Positions 26,717-38,100 of a stretch of DNA of 64,000 nucleotides are shown one piece after another. The notes under the pieces were generated by a model. That model searched no databases and had not been told where the DNA came from. It saw only the letters and a program-made list of their open reading frames with translations. This stretch comes from Geovibrio thiophilus (GTDB lineage Bacteria > Chrysiogenota > Deferribacteres > Deferribacterales > Geovibrionaceae). The translations under genes and the position numbers were made by a program. Where the stretch lies: assembly GCF_004087915.1 (NCBI RefSeq), contig NZ_CP035108.1, positions 2,914,001-2,978,000 of the forward strand, in the 5' to 3' direction. Each line of letters starts with the position of its first letter. Within the stretch, counting starts at the first letter, position 1.

Positions 26717-27939
26717 TACATCATTCCGAACAGCCACAGCGGGATTCTGTTTCCGTAGCCTATTTCAATGTCGTCAGACACAATGAATGCGTTTTCAATA
26801 TTTTTAATCTGGCGGGAGCTTTTGCTTTTCCCGCCGATTTCAAATACTCTTCCATCCGCTGAATAGTCACCGTTTCTGGCGTATTCCACTGAAACAGGTA
26901 AAAAATTATCCTGCATGCGGTAATAGTTTCCGATTTGGTTAACGAAGAAAACCTCTCTCACTGTTCCTATCTCAGGTCTTGTACTGATGGCATAGAGAAT
27001 ATTCGGGTTAGCAATCAGCAGCTTCTCTGTTTTACGCACAACACCATCCCCTCTTCCCTCCGGTTTGATAAGATTTACCAACCCTGCCTCACGAAGATAA
27101 ATCAGATATTCGTTCATTGTGACTCTGTCAATGCCTGTAGCTCCCGAGAGCCCGGTTTTCTTCATATCATACGGAGGGGTTACTGCGAGCATGTACAAAA
27201 GTTTCTTTATTTGGTGGATCTTGGCGTATTTTATATCGCATACAAACCCCATATCAGTTTCGAGCACTTCTCTGACTGTATTTGCGAGCCGCATATGGAA
27301 GGTTGATTTATCCGCCAGAAAAAACGGATAACAGCCGTGTGAGAGATATTCAGCAAAATATTTGAGAATTTTAGGTATTTTGCCGAGTATTTCCCCTGCC
27401 GTGCCGATATGATCTGAAATTATGTCGGCTAATTGATATGGCGAAAGAAAATAACCGTAAGCAAGGTTCAGATATTCTCTGAACGACAGTCCGTCCAGAT
27501 GATAAAATACGGCTCTGCGGCTTAGGTCTGCATCCTGCATATTCATCTGAAGAAGGCTGGAACCTGAGAAAACAACCTTAAGATCCGGTCTTGTGTCATG
27601 TATTGCTTTAATGTGTTTTGACCAGTCCGGATATTTGTGCACTTCATCCAGACAGAGAAGCTCGCCTCCGCTTTTAGCAAATTCAGCAGCAAACTCATTC
27701 AGCGGCATCCCCTGAAAACGCGGGTTGTCAACGGATACATAAAGCGCATTTCCGTTTCCTTTATCAGCGGATTTGAGGAACTGCATCATAAGAGTCGTCT
27801 TGCCTGTTCCCCGCGCGCCTAATATGCCGATGCACGGGTTGTTCCAGTTGATCTTTCCGTAAAGATAACGGGCATTTTTCTCAGGTATTTTTTTAAGCAG
27901 AAGAGCCTGTTCCGCAAACCATATCTCAAAATCGAACAT
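26713..27939 (-). CDS. AAA ATPase with C-terminal DUF4143 domain
   Basis: This 408-aa cytoplasmic protein has Walker [11 protein letters not shown] (residues 41-50), Walker [12 protein letters not shown] and the sensor-like [11 protein letters not shown]. The C-terminal half is of the DUF4143 type ([33 protein letters not shown], a nuclease-like or structural fold). Proteins of this group are abundant in bacteria and archaea and have no established function. The ATG has only AGGTG as ribosome site, and this lies inside one arm of a 12-bp inverted repeat. The gene stands alone. Confidence 0.85.
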   Translation of the reverse strand: MFDFEIWFAEQALLLKKIPEKNARYLYGKINWNNPCIGILGARGTGKTTLMMQFLKSADKGNGNALYVSVDNPRFQGMPLNEFAAEFAKSGGELLCLDEVHKYPDWSKHIKAIHDTRPDLKVVFSGSSLLQMNMQDADLSRRAVFYHLDGLSFREYLNLAYGYFLSPYQLADIISDHIGTAGEILGKIPKILKYFAEYLSHGCYPFFLADKSTFHMRLANTVREVLETDMGFVCDIKYAKIHQIKKLLYMLAVTPPYDMKKTGLSGATGIDRVTMNEYLIYLREAGLVNLIKPEGRGDGVVRKTEKLLIANPNILYAISTRPEIGTVREVFFVNQIGNYYRMQDNFLPVSVEYARNGDYSADGRVFEIGGKSKSSRQIKNIENAFIVSDDIEIGYGNRIPLWLFGMMY

Positions 27940-27944
27940 TACAT

Positions 27945-28007
27945 CACCTATGTAAAATATAACTTACATATTTTATCGTATCTTGTAAAGTACTATTTAC
28001 ATAGGTG
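27945..28007 (-). promoter_or_regulatory. Inverted repeat and paired operators upstream of the DUF4143 ATPase
   Basis: CACCTATGTAAA (27945-27956) is repeated in perfect inversion at 27996-28007. Inside lie two copies of TGTAA-N8-TTACA (27951-27968 and 27984-28001), with centres 33 bp apart, about three helical turns. In the mRNA the second arm contains the only ribosome-binding candidate (AGGTG), so a 12-bp stem would hide it. Both a DNA operator and an mRNA hairpin are possible. Confidence 0.55.
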
Positions 28008-28026
28008 CGTTTCCTCGCCCTCCCCC

Positions 28027-28058
28027 TTGACACCTTTATTACCGAGACCAATTATTAT
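28027..28058 (+). promoter_or_regulatory. Candidate promoter of the alcohol dehydrogenase
   Basis: TTGACA at 28027-28032 matches the -35 consensus. AATTAT at 28050-28055 (17-base spacing) or TATTAT at 28053-28058 could be the -10. The expected transcript would have a leader of about 85 bases. Confidence 0.45.
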
Positions 28059-28147
28059 TAATATAGACTGCTGGCAAAGGCATTGTCGGCAGTCATGATT
28101 CTGAGGAAAGCTTGAGGCGCGTTTCAACACAATTACGGAGGAACAGC

Positions 28148-29188
28148 ATGAAAGCTCTTATTTACAAAGGTCCCGGACAAAAAGCTCTGGAAGACCGCCC
28201 CATGCCGGACATTCAGTCCGCAGGGGACGCGGTAGTCAAAATTACCAAAACAACCATATGCGGAACGGATCTGCACATTCTCAAAGGCGATGTACCCTCA
28301 TGCACACCCGGGCGGGTACTCGGTCATGAAGGCGTGGGAATTGTGGAGAAGGTCGGCAGCGGAGTAGCCTCTTTCAAGAAAGGCGATCATGTGCTTATAT
28401 CCTGCATATCCGCTTGCGGAAGATGCGAATTCTGCCGTAAGGGCATGTTCTCCCACTGCACAACGGGCGGGTGGATTCTCGGCAACACCATAGACGGAAC
28501 TCAGGCGGAGTATGTACGCATACCCCATGCGGAAACAAGCCTTTACCACATTCCCAAGGGTGTTGATGAAGAAGCTCTCGTCATGCTCAGCGACATTCTC
28601 CCCACAGGTTTTGAGTGCGGTGTGCTCAACGGGCGTGTTGCCCCGGGAAGCTCTGTCGCCATAGTCGGCGCCGGTCCCATAGGGCTTGCCGCTCTGCTCA
28701 CTGCGAAGTTCTACTCACCTGCGGAAATCATCGTTATAGACCTTGACGATAACCGCCTCTCCGTGGCAAAGCACTTCGGCGCCACTCACACGGTAAACAG
28801 CGGCGACGGCAAAGCCATTGAAAAAGTTATGGAAATAACAGGCGGCAAAGGGGTGGACACCTCCATTGAGGCGGTGGGGATTCCTGCTACATTCGTTCTC
28901 TGCCAGAGGATAGTAGCAGCAGGCGGAACAATCGCAAATATCGGTGTGCACGGAGTGAAGGCTGATCTGCACCTTGAGGATCTCTGGTCGCACAATATCA
29001 CAATCACCACCAGACTGGTGGATACCGTGAGCACACCCATGCTGCTCAAAACGGTTCAGGCTCAGAAGATAGACCCCAAGCTTCTGATCACTCACAGATT
29101 TAAACTGGCAGACATGATGAAGGCTTATGAGGTGTTCGGACACGCCGCAGACACCAAGGCGCTTAAAGTGATCATCGAAGCCGAGTAG
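28148..29188 (+). CDS. Zinc-dependent alcohol dehydrogenase
   Basis: This 346-aa medium-chain dehydrogenase/reductase probably reduces or oxidises an alcohol/aldehyde pair with NAD(P). Catalytic zinc ligands are in TICGTDLHILKGD and GRVLGHEGVGIVEKVG. The structural zinc site is CGRCEFCRKGMFSHC. The Rossmann motif is VAIVGAGPIGLAALL. I start it at 28148 because GGAGG is 6 bases upstream; the frame extends to 28112 without a ribosome site. A bidirectional terminator separates it from the convergent aldo/keto reductase gene. Confidence 0.95.
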   Translation: MKALIYKGPGQKALEDRPMPDIQSAGDAVVKITKTTICGTDLHILKGDVPSCTPGRVLGHEGVGIVEKVGSGVASFKKGDHVLISCISACGRCEFCRKGMFSHCTTGGWILGNTIDGTQAEYVRIPHAETSLYHIPKGVDEEALVMLSDILPTGFECGVLNGRVAPGSSVAIVGAGPIGLAALLTAKFYSPAEIIVIDLDDNRLSVAKHFGATHTVNSGDGKAIEKVMEITGGKGVDTSIEAVGIPATFVLCQRIVAAGGTIANIGVHGVKADLHLEDLWSHNITITTRLVDTVSTPMLLKTVQAQKIDPKLLITHRFKLADMMKAYEVFGHAADTKALKVIIEAE

Positions 29189-29200
29189 AAAAAATGTACC

Positions 29201-29221
29201 GGCGGGGATAGACTCCCCGCC
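29201..29221. terminator. Terminator between alcohol dehydrogenase and aldo/keto reductase
   Basis: GGCGGGGA and TCCCCGCC form a perfect 8-bp stem with a 5-base loop between two convergent genes. On the minus strand a T6 run follows after 7 bases; on the plus strand the T content is weaker. Confidence 0.6.
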
Positions 29222-29231
29222 TTCGGGTCTG

Positions 29232-30221
29232 TTATTTATCCAGTGTTTTCATTCCTTCCGCTCCGTATCGGTCCCCTGCGATATGCTTCCAGTCAATTAT
29301 TTTTTCAAGCCGAACGACCTGTTCCGGAGTAAGCCGGAAATTGGCTGCGTTTATGTTGTCTTCCAGATACTTAAGACGTTTTGTGCCGGGGATGGGAACA
29401 ATGTCCTCACCTTTGGCGAGAATCCATGCTATTGCGAGCTGCGCAGGAGTACATCCGATACTCTCAGCCATCTTTTTGTATTCGGCAAGCATCATAGCGT
29501 TTTTACGCATATTCTCCCCCATGAAACGGGGATTATTTCTGCGAAAATCATCGGGCGCTAAGGATTCGGCAGATTCGATACTGCCGGAAAGAAAGCCTCT
29601 GCCCAAAGGACTGTAAGCCACGATTCCTATCCCAAGCTCTCTGCATGTGTCAAGCAGCCCGTTTTCCTCTATATCTCTTGTCCAGAGGGAATATTCCGCC
29701 TGCACAGCCGTGATAGGATAAACAGCGTGGGCTCTCTTCAGATTATGCGCGCTCACTTCCGAGAGACCGATGTGGCGAACCTTGCCCGCCTTTATCAGTT
29801 CAGCCATAGCGCTGACTGTCTCCTCTATTTCGGTTGATGGATCTTTTCTGTGCATGTAGTAGAGGTCTATAATATCAACACCGAGGCGCTTCAGACTGGC
29901 GTCGCATGCCTGTTTAACATATTCGGGGCTGCCGTTTACTCCTCTTTTTTCGGGATCATCGGAACGGACAATACCAAACTTAGTCGCGAGAACAATGCGG
30001 TCACGTATACCCTGAACGGCTTTTCCAACGAGGACTTCGTTATGTCCCCTTCCGTACATATCCGCCGTATCCAGCATTGTTACGCCTTTTTCCACTGCCG
30101 TACGGATGACTTTCACGGACTCAGCCTCATCCGCCTGACCGTAAAACTCGCTCATGCCCATGCAGCCCAGACCTATTTCAGCAGACTTAAGCCCTGTTTT
30201 ACCCAATATCCGTTCTTTCAT
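29232..30221 (-). CDS. Aldo/keto reductase
   Basis: This 329-aa NADPH-dependent oxidoreductase has the catalytic tetrad: Asp in [10 protein letters not shown] (with Tyr), Lys in [10 protein letters not shown] and His in LYYMHRKDP. The C-terminal [14 protein letters not shown] is the typical cofactor-binding segment. The ribosome site AGGAGG lies 6 bases before the ATG at 30221; the longer frame to 30251 has none. It resembles the YajO/IolS-type subgroup that acts on diverse aldehydes. It converges on the alcohol dehydrogenase gene. Confidence 0.95.
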   Translation of the reverse strand: MKERILGKTGLKSAEIGLGCMGMSEFYGQADEAESVKVIRTAVEKGVTMLDTADMYGRGHNEVLVGKAVQGIRDRIVLATKFGIVRSDDPEKRGVNGSPEYVKQACDASLKRLGVDIIDLYYMHRKDPSTEIEETVSAMAELIKAGKVRHIGLSEVSAHNLKRAHAVYPITAVQAEYSLWTRDIEENGLLDTCRELGIGIVAYSPLGRGFLSGSIESAESLAPDDFRRNNPRFMGENMRKNAMMLAEYKKMAESIGCTPAQLAIAWILAKGEDIVPIPGTKRLKYLEDNINAANFRLTPEQVVRLEKIIDWKHIAGDRYGAEGMKTLDK

Positions 30222-30272
30222 GAAAAGCCTCCTTATCATGTTAAAGCTCAATACTTTATTGCTTTTTGAGTT

Positions 30273-30361
30273 CCTTCACCCTAAGGGTTCAGGATGACGT
30301 ATCGGAGAAAGCTAAGCAATCTCTTTTGTCATACACGGCGCAGTTCTGTCCATGGAACTGT
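30273..30361. repeat. Dispersed repeat fragments
   Basis: The first part (to about 30323) resembles the 7025-7097 family (TTCACCCT ... AGGATGACG ... AGCAATCTC). The second part (30334-30361) is a 28-bp unit CACGGCGCAGTT ... ATGGAACTGT found again at 42110-42137 and 44732-44759. It folds into a 7-bp hairpin and lies directly against the end of the chemoreceptor gene. Confidence 0.55.
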
Positions 30362-30362
30362 C

Positions 30363-32651
30363 CTACGTCCTGAATCTGTTCACAGAATCGTTCATTTCCT
30401 CAGCAAGCCTGCTGAGCCCGTGGAGGCTTTCGGAAACGGAAACAGTGTCCGAGCTGTTTTTCTCCACATCGCTTGAGATCCTGTGGATGCTTTCGGTAAC
30501 CGACTGAACAGCACTGTTCTGCTCGTTCACGGTAGTCTCTATGTTTGAGTTTGCCCTGTGGATGTCCTCCACTGATGAGACTATCTGAACAAAGAGTCCG
30601 TTTGCTCTTTCGATTACCTTTTCTCCGTCCCCGACGGTCTTTTCTGCGCTGTGCATCTGCGACGTTGCTTTACCGGATTCCTTCTGAAGAAGTGAGATTA
30701 TTCCGCCGATTTCAGTTGTGGCGGACTGCGTACGTTCAGCAAGCTTGCGCACCTCATCCGCAACCACGGCGAAACCCCTTCCCGCCTCGCCCGCTCTTGC
30801 CGCCTCTATCGCGGCATTAAGCGCCAGCAGATTGGTCTGGTCTGCTATATCGCTTATCACGCTTAATATTTCACCTATGCGGGAGGATGATTCACCGAGA
30901 CCGCTTATTATCTCCGCAAGGTCGTTAACCCCTTTTCTTATCTGCCCGATGCTGGTAACCACTTCATTCAGCGCCCCCATCCCTGTGCGGGTAACATCCG
31001 CAGCGGAATCCGCCTTTGTGAGGGCCTCCTGAACGTTGTCAAGCACCGTGCCGGATGTCACGGACATTTCCTCCATGGCGGAGGCTATTTCGCTTATTCT
31101 GCCGGACTGTCTGGCTAGGGATGCGGAAAGCCCGGCGGCAAGATCCGTTATCTCTGTGGAACCGGAGTTAAGACCTTCTGATTTATCTTTAACATCAGTA
31201 ACTATGGTCTGTACCATCCCGACGAATGTATTTATATAGTCTGTGAGAATTATGATTTCGTTCGACGATTTGCCGCCCGTCCCTGTGCCTATGTCAATAC
31301 GCTTGGTAAGGTCCGCATCGCCGGAGACAAGCTCCTGTATGCGCCCCGTAACAAGCCTGAGCGGTTTAAGCACTATGCTGCTTATGAAGAAAAGCATTAT
31401 GAAAACCACTCCGGCGGTTATCACGCAGCCGGTAAGTATAAGGGTCATTCTCAGACTGCGTGCGTCACGCAGGGCTTCCTTGTCGTCCATTTCAACCAGT
31501 ATGCCCCAGTTCAGCCCGGGAATATCCAGCTTCGCGTATGAGCTGAGAACTTTTTTGCCTGAATAGTCTTCCGTTATATGCGAACCGGTTTCCCCTTTAA
31601 GCGCACGCCTTGCGGATTCGCTCTCGGCGCTGAAAAATCCTATGACCGTGCCGAGCTTCTTCACCAGCGGATCTTCATTCTCCTTCACAAAACGGTTGTC
31701 GCTGCGCATGGTGAAGTCTTCTCCTATGATGTAGCCGTCGCCTGTGTCACCGAGACCCGCCTCTTTGTATTTGCCTCCGAAATTCATCACATCATCTATT
31801 TTTGTGATCGGCATCTGAAAAATCAGGACACCGAGGAGCACGCCGTTTTTATACACAGGAGAGGAGATGAAGGACGCGGGAAGATTGTAGCTTGGCTCAT
31901 ATGGTTTAAAATCGTTTATGTATGTCTCACCCTCCTTCAGCTTCATGCCCTTCTGAAATGCGTCACCCAGACCGGTATCCGCATAGGGACCGTTAAAAAG
32001 GTTGGTTGCGTAGTCTTTCTCCTTGAAAACAGTGTAGACAAGGTCGCCGCTTGTGTTGATAAGAAAAATATCGTAAAGGGAAAACTCTTTAAGCATCAGG
32101 TTGAATTCGGGGTGAAACCTGTCGTGCATTTCCGTGTAGGATGAATAAAAGCCTAAAGGACGGATCAGGTTGTTCTTCTCGCCTATTTCCTCAGGATTGC
32201 TTACTATGTACAGATACTGCGCTGCACGCCCGTTAGGGTTTTCGGGGATATACTCCGCAGCGGCTCTTCTGCGGGCGCTCTTCGGAACATCATAGTTCAC
32301 CCTGTCCAGATACAGATGCTCGTAATGCTCCTCCATGTCCTCACGTATGAGATCATAGATTATTCCGGTTTCCGCCTCAATAGAGTAGAAAGTTGTGCTG
32401 AAGCCTTCCAGCGCTTCCTTGACCTGCGTTCCCGCCGCAGAGGAGATTATCAATGAGGAAAGCTGTGAAAAATAGTCCTCAATGTGATTTTTCTTAGCTT
32501 CCCTGACGGAATCCATCTGGGCAAGCTTCATTTCGGCAGCCGAGCGAAAGCTTTTGTTAACAGTGATAAAGGTTATGACTGAACTCAAGAGAACCAGACA
32601 AAAAAATACAGCGCCAATAAGCCGCAGCTTAACGGAAGTATTTGCGAACAT
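30363..32651 (-). CDS. Methyl-accepting chemotaxis protein with large periplasmic sensor
   Basis: This 762-aa inner-membrane chemoreceptor has an N-terminal helix (residues 10-30), a periplasmic double-Cache-like sensor of about 360 residues (with [20 protein letters not shown] near 310), a second helix (about 400-425), a HAMP domain starting near [19 protein letters not shown], and a methyl-accepting signalling domain. The kinase-contact tip is [20 protein letters not shown] followed by [19 protein letters not shown]. There is no C-terminal receptor-modification pentapeptide. The ligand is unknown. The ATG has GAGG as ribosome site. No chemotaxis kinase is in the window, so it works with a core encoded elsewhere. 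Confidence 0.94.
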   Translation of the reverse strand: MFANTSVKLRLIGAVFFCLVLLSSVITFITVNKSFRSAAEMKLAQMDSVREAKKNHIEDYFSQLSSLIISSAAGTQVKEALEGFSTTFYSIEAETGIIYDLIREDMEEHYEHLYLDRVNYDVPKSARRRAAAEYIPENPNGRAAQYLYIVSNPEEIGEKNNLIRPLGFYSSYTEMHDRFHPEFNLMLKEFSLYDIFLINTSGDLVYTVFKEKDYATNLFNGPYADTGLGDAFQKGMKLKEGETYINDFKPYEPSYNLPASFISSPVYKNGVLLGVLIFQMPITKIDDVMNFGGKYKEAGLGDTGDGYIIGEDFTMRSDNRFVKENEDPLVKKLGTVIGFFSAESESARRALKGETGSHITEDYSGKKVLSSYAKLDIPGLNWGILVEMDDKEALRDARSLRMTLILTGCVITAGVVFIMLFFISSIVLKPLRLVTGRIQELVSGDADLTKRIDIGTGTGGKSSNEIIILTDYINTFVGMVQTIVTDVKDKSEGLNSGSTEITDLAAGLSASLARQSGRISEIASAMEEMSVTSGTVLDNVQEALTKADSAADVTRTGMGALNEVVTSIGQIRKGVNDLAEIISGLGESSSRIGEILSVISDIADQTNLLALNAAIEAARAGEAGRGFAVVADEVRKLAERTQSATTEIGGIISLLQKESGKATSQMHSAEKTVGDGEKVIERANGLFVQIVSSVEDIHRANSNIETTVNEQNSAVQSVTESIHRISSDVEKNSSDTVSVSESLHGLSRLAEEMNDSVNRFRT

Positions 32652-32808
32652 AAAAACCTCGCAGTCAAATTGACCTGAGGGTTACGATAAAAATAACAGG
32701 ATTAAATAATGAGTCTTAAGAATAATATCACAACATGCGATAAAGGAAAGGGTTTGTTATGAAATACAGCGATCCGGAGTACCGCGGACCGCTGTACTGC
32801 TGAAACGG

Positions 32809-34839
32809 TTACTCCGTCTTGAATCCGGAGGTCATCTGCATGAGGTCGTTTGCCTGCTTCTGGAGGTGAGCCACAGTTTCGCTCACCGTCTGCACGGCGT
32901 AAACGCTCTGCTCAACGCCGGTGGTGACACTGTCCAGCCTGTGGCTTATGTTTACCAGAGCATTGGTCTGCGCGGTTACGGACTGTGCCATTGTATCGTT
33001 CACTGATTTTATCTGATCCATGGATTGTACTATGCCGTCAAAGCTTTCCTTAGCTTCTCCTATGATGCTGACCCCTTTTTCCACGGTTACGGATGCCTTG
33101 CCCATTGTGTCGGTCACTGTTCTGGTTTCACTCTGGAGGGAGTTGATTATGCCCCCTATTTCCTGAGTGGCTCTCTGGGTTTTTTCGGCGAGTTTGCGCA
33201 CTTCGTCGGCAACCACGGCGAAGCCCCGCCCCGCTTCACCTGCTCTTGCCGCCTCAATTGCCGCATTGAGGGCCAGAAGGTTTGTCTGGTCGGCTATGTC
33301 GTCGATCACGCCGATGATATTTCCTATCTCCTGTGATGATTCGGAAAGGTTCTGCACGGTTCCGCCGAGTTCGGAAACCTTCTGTTTGATGTCTGTTATT
33401 ATTTTCATGGATTCATCAAGCTTGCGGGCTCCGTCTCTGGTTTTTTCCACGGTGCTGTCGGTCTGCTCCGCCACTTTTTCAAGGTTGTGTTCAACCTGAT
33501 CGGTGTTTTCCCGCACGGTTATTATCTCGCCGTTGATCTCCTTCAGCTCTGTGGTCTGCTGGGTGAAAGTGCTTGAGAATTCCTCCGTGGTGGAGGCAAG
33601 TTCGTTGTTTATGCTTGAAAGCTCTATGGTGCTTGATTTTACCTGATAGATTATGCCGCGGAGGTTTTCAATGAATATGTTCATGAATCTGGCGAGCATG
33701 CCTAGTTCATCCTCTCTGCTGAGAGAGATTTTTTTAGTGAGGTCCTTTTCGTCTGTCATTTTCTCTTTAAGGAAGATTATATCCTTGGACAATACGCCGG
33801 TTATCACCACAACCACAATACAGAGCAGGACAAGAGCGGAAACGTGTATCCACGCCAGATCGCTCATAACCGCTCTCTGATGGGCGAGAAATTCATGCTC
33901 CTTGGAGCCTGCGGCTATGACCCAGCCTGTCGCGTCAAAGGTGCGGTAGCTGAACATCATGTTCTCACCGTCTTTGGAGTAGATGATCTCGCCGTTTTCG
34001 GCTTCAATCATTCTCTTGATGTATTCGCTGCCCTCATCGTCCTTTTCTCCCAGTCCGTTCTGCCCTTCCTGCGTTTTGTGAAGGATATATGTTCCGTCGG
34101 AGTTGAGGATGAACGGAGAGCCTGTTTCACCTATTACCACACTGTTAAAGGCTTTTCGGAGATCATTCAGAAGAACCTGTTCCGAAATCCCCACATAGAG
34201 AACGCCGATGAGCTGATTATTCTCCATTATCGGCTCATAAACAGTCCAGTACCATGCGTTTACAACGAAGGCTCTGCCCTTGTAGGTTTTACCGGATGAT
34301 ACGGTGTGGTAAACCTCCGAATCTTTTGGGATGTAGGTATCCACCGCTCTTTCGCCGTCCGCCTTGTGGACATTTGTGGTTATGCGGAGCAGACCCTTGT
34401 CGAACGCCTGAAAAATCGTGGCGGTGAGCCCTTCGATATTTGCTTCCTCAACTATGCCGTCAACCATTTCAAAATCGGCATAAACCCTTTTGCCGTTATA
34501 ACGCATTAAGGGTATATGGATATTTTCTCTGCCGCCTGTGGTCTGGTTCACCGCTTCCACTGAGAGCTCTGAGTCAGTGTCCATAGTGAATGAGCCCCCG
34601 CTGTAGAGGACTGTTTTAAACTCGCTGAAGTTGGACTGAACAACTTTAAGCGACTGATCATAAAAAAGTGAGATAGTTTCCTTAAGCAGTGCTGCTGTTG
34701 ACGAAAGCTGGCTTTTTGTTTCTGCGAGCATCTCCTTCTTCACGCCGCCGGAAGTCATGGTCGCGAGTATAAAGAAGATAATTAGCAGAGGACCGCCGAA
34801 GAACAGAGAATATTTGACACGGATGCTTCTGATTTTCAT
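32809..34839 (-). CDS. Methyl-accepting chemotaxis protein with Cache sensor
   Basis: This 676-aa chemoreceptor has an N-terminal helix (about residues 8-30), a periplasmic domain of about 300 residues with Cache features ([57 protein letters not shown]), a second helix near residue 345, a HAMP-like linker and a cytoplasmic domain with the conserved tip [21 protein letters not shown] start it at the ATG at 34839, since the GTG three codons upstream overlaps the only GGTGGT ribosome site. It is next to another receptor but differs strongly in the sensor half, so they probably detect different compounds. Confidence 0.93.
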   Translation of the reverse strand: MKIRSIRVKYSLFFGGPLLIIFFILATMTSGGVKKEMLAETKSQLSSTAALLKETISLFYDQSLKVVQSNFSEFKTVLYSGGSFTMDTDSELSVEAVNQTTGGRENIHIPLMRYNGKRVYADFEMVDGIVEEANIEGLTATIFQAFDKGLLRITTNVHKADGERAVDTYIPKDSEVYHTVSSGKTYKGRAFVVNAWYWTVYEPIMENNQLIGVLYVGISEQVLLNDLRKAFNSVVIGETGSPFILNSDGTYILHKTQEGQNGLGEKDDEGSEYIKRMIEAENGEIIYSKDGENMMFSYRTFDATGWVIAAGSKEHEFLAHQRAVMSDLAWIHVSALVLLCIVVVVITGVLSKDIIFLKEKMTDEKDLTKKISLSREDELGMLARFMNIFIENLRGIIYQVKSSTIELSSINNELASTTEEFSSTFTQQTTELKEINGEIITVRENTDQVEHNLEKVAEQTDSTVEKTRDGARKLDESMKIITDIKQKVSELGGTVQNLSESSQEIGNIIGVIDDIADQTNLLALNAAIEAARAGEAGRGFAVVADEVRKLAEKTQRATQEIGGIINSLQSETRTVTDTMGKASVTVEKGVSIIGEAKESFDGIVQSMDQIKSVNDTMAQSVTAQTNALVNISHRLDSVTTGVEQSVYAVQTVSETVAHLQKQANDLMQMTSGFKTE

Positions 34840-35061
34840 TTTTACCACCGGATATTAAAATTCATAAAAAGCTATTTTCCGGGTTAACGGAAGACACAAT
34901 CAGCGAAAAGGGAGGAGGACATAATTTGCGTGGCATATATCCTTCGGAATAACTTTTTATATACTTTGTATAAGGCTATAAAGTGTGCATCATATGTAAC
35001 AAGTCAAGAACTTTCTGTCAGGTTTATGAAAAATTAATGTCTGATGATATGGATTTAAAGC

Positions 35062-35086
35062 AAAGCCCCTGTAACGGCGGGGCTTT
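35062..35086 (-). terminator. Probable terminator of the MCE/PqiA operon
   Basis: AAAGCCCC and GGGGCTTT form a perfect 8-bp stem with a 9-base loop, 29 bases beyond the MCE gene stop. The U-tract after the stem on the minus strand is short. Confidence 0.55.
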
Positions 35087-35114
35087 ATTGCCTAAAGGTT
35101 AACTATACCCGAAC

Positions 35115-38100
35115 TTAATTATTTTTATCTGCTGTTTCGCTCAAGTCCGGCTCCCAGTTCAGCCATGATGATTTAGGATCTGCATACAGATTGAAAACCT
35201 CTCCGTTTTCTGCCTGTGCTCCGGTTTCATCGGGTGTCGCAAAGGAGATTCCACCTGCAAGCAGTGTTTTGAGTGACTCGGTTTTAACCTTTACGCCGAA
35301 AAGGTTAATCTTTGTCCCCACACCGCCGGAATTCCAGAAAACTGAATTATTTTTCACCAGACGCCGATATTTTTCATCAATAAACACAGATACTTCAACG
35401 TTCCGCCCGTCAGCGCTGAGTCTTATATTCTCCACACCGCCTGTTTCCATCTGTCTGTAGTAAACCGGAGAGCCTCTTTCAAGGGAATGGCGCGCGGGAG
35501 TGAGCAGCCTTATTCTCAGTCCTTCTTTACCCTCAAAGGGTGAAGGAGCTTCCGCGAGAGCTGTAAACTCTGTCTTTGCTTCGCCGCTGCCGCCTTTCAT
35601 GGCAATTTTTGTTCCTAAAACAGCCGAATCCAGATTTTCTATGCCGTCAGCGGAGATTTTCATGCCTTCCGTCCAGAAGAGCGCTCCTTCGGTGAGTCCG
35701 TCAGTAAATTCATCATGCACCAGAAGCGCCGTACGGGTTTTGCCGTCCTTTATCACAGAGCCTGCCGCATAACCTGCTTCTGCCTTGCCGCTCATCAGGG
35801 GGGCGCCTCTCTTTATCTCAACCTGATAGGGGAAGGATACATAAATCTTTGCCATATCAGCTTCCCGCGCCGATTTGGGATCAGGATACAGAACTCCCGT
35901 GCCGGAGTTTTTTTTGAAGTTGTCGAAGTATACAGCGTCCTCGATATAGGTCTTGACCGGCTTTGATTTAAAAGAGAATCCGGAGGTATCCGCACGGAAT
36001 TCCATGCCCCCTTCCAGCCAAAAGCGGGTTTTATCGCTCAAGAAACGGGCGAACTCAGGCTTAATGAACAGAGTAAGCTCAGGAATTCCGTTCCTGCCCG
36101 GCTTTACTCCGGTCACAGTGCCGGCATTCATATTGCGGTAGTACACGTCAGCCCCTTCGGCGGGAGGAACGGCGTTTGCCGCAGTGAGCGTTACGCTCCG
36201 TCCGCTGCCTGAGAGTGCGATAGCTTTTTCCCCATCGCTTCTGCTTTCAAAAAGTGTGTATGTATTATTGTCGCAGCGCAGCAGCCGTTCCTGAGGATTA
36301 AAGAAGGCGATGCCGCCGCCTATGGCTGTTTTCAATGCCGGAGCCTGAATCCTTAAGCCCGCGGCGTCCGCCTCGAAGCTTATTCCGCCAGACTTATAAA
36401 ATATCGAATAAGGGGTGACCAGCTCCGTATACTCAGGGTAGATAAACGCCTCCGCCAAGATTCCGCTGCCTGATTTATTCAGGGAGAAACCGCCGATCTC
36501 GCCGACTTTTATCCCCCTGAAATAGAGAGCGTCCCCTGCCGCAAGCTCTTCCGCAGTGCCTGCGGCAAGCCTGACGGTTTTGATGCCTGTATCTTTATAA
36601 TATGCCTTTTTTGCCTCTGCGGAGCTTTCATACAGATTCAGGGAGGATGTTCCCCGTCCGAAATGTTCCGCTTCTATTCCGCCCCTGATAAGCGCCGTCA
36701 GCGACGGTGTATCTATGGTAAGCCCTGTGGAGTCAAGGCGCAGATCCAGACCTTCCTTTCTGCTGAAGTACAGACCCTCCCCAGCCAGATTCGCGTAACC
36801 GGAATATATCACAGCGTCAAACTCCACGGAGCGGTTTTTAATCAGTCTCACATCCGTTATATGCCCTATTTGTATGTTCCTGAAATAAATACCGCTCATC
36901 ACGTCCAGAGAGCCTTTGTCTGAGGCGGAAAGGGTTATTCTGCGTCCGTCCGTTTCTCCTTTCGCAGGGGCGTATTCAGAGAGAGCAAACTCTGAGGCGG
37001 GTTCACCGCCGCCCGGATAAACTTCGATGTAAACTCCTGTGAGCACAGTGGAAAGCCCGCTTATTCCCGTTACGGAGAAGGAGGGTTTCACGAGGACAAA
37101 GCGGGAGTCTTTTCCCGCAAAGCTCTCATACTCTCTGTTCAGCCGGATATGGGCGTTAACCTCACTGTAATCCGCAGACGGACTGACATCTGTCACCAGT
37201 CCGGCGGGGAGCCCCATAAACATAACCGGAGTGCGTCCTGCTTTTATGCCGCCTGAGTTCTTCATGCGCAGTGTGATCACATTTTCCGAAAGCCTGCTCT
37301 GCTCCTCCGAGCCGTACAGGCTGAAGAGATGCCCGTTTTCAACCGGCGCTCCCGGCTCACCGGACGGATTGTCAAATGATACGCCGCCGCTGATGAGGCT
37401 TGCCAGCGGAGCCGATTCCAGACTGAGCCCCGCGGCGTCAAACTTCAGTTCCAGCCCGCCCACATCCCAGAATGCTGTGGACGTAGTTACGTACTGCTTG
37501 TAATCTCTGTTTACGGATATATTTACGTCATAAATCCCGCTTTTCGGATCGAACTTTACGCCTGTAACCTGTCCGGCGTTCATCCCCTTGAAGAAAACCG
37601 GAACTCCCTTTATCAGATACTGGTTTGACTTGGTCTGAAGGCGGAGTGTGAGAGCATCCTCGCTCAGGTCTGTATCCGGCGGCTCGCTTAAACCTATGAA
37701 ATAGGTCTGCTCCGCCAGCTCACTCATTTTTTCCATGTCAAATGTCGGGGGCTGCACTTCGATATACGAGCCTGAGATAAGGGTTTCAAGTCCGGTAATT
37801 TTATTAAAGCCCAGACGGGGCTTCACTATCCAGAACATCATCCCTTCCCGCGCGAGTATTTCCGCCTCCTTGGAGAGCATCACAACCGCTTCAACCTTAT
37901 CGGGGCTTTCCGCTATGCGCACGTCTTTGACCTTGCCCACATTGATGCCCCTGTACTTCACGGGTGTTTTCTCCGGCACAAGCTCTGAGCCGGAATCAAA
38001 CTGAATGATTATCTCCTTCCCCAAGTTTACGTAGCCGCTGTAGAGAAGCCACAGAGTGATGCACAAAGCAAGCAGCGGCGTGAGCCACACAGGCGAGAGA

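Noticed and set aside
36600-37600. Recent internal duplication in the MCE gene
   Set aside because: The repeats are recognisable only at the protein level and differ greatly in DNA, so they are ancient MCE modules.
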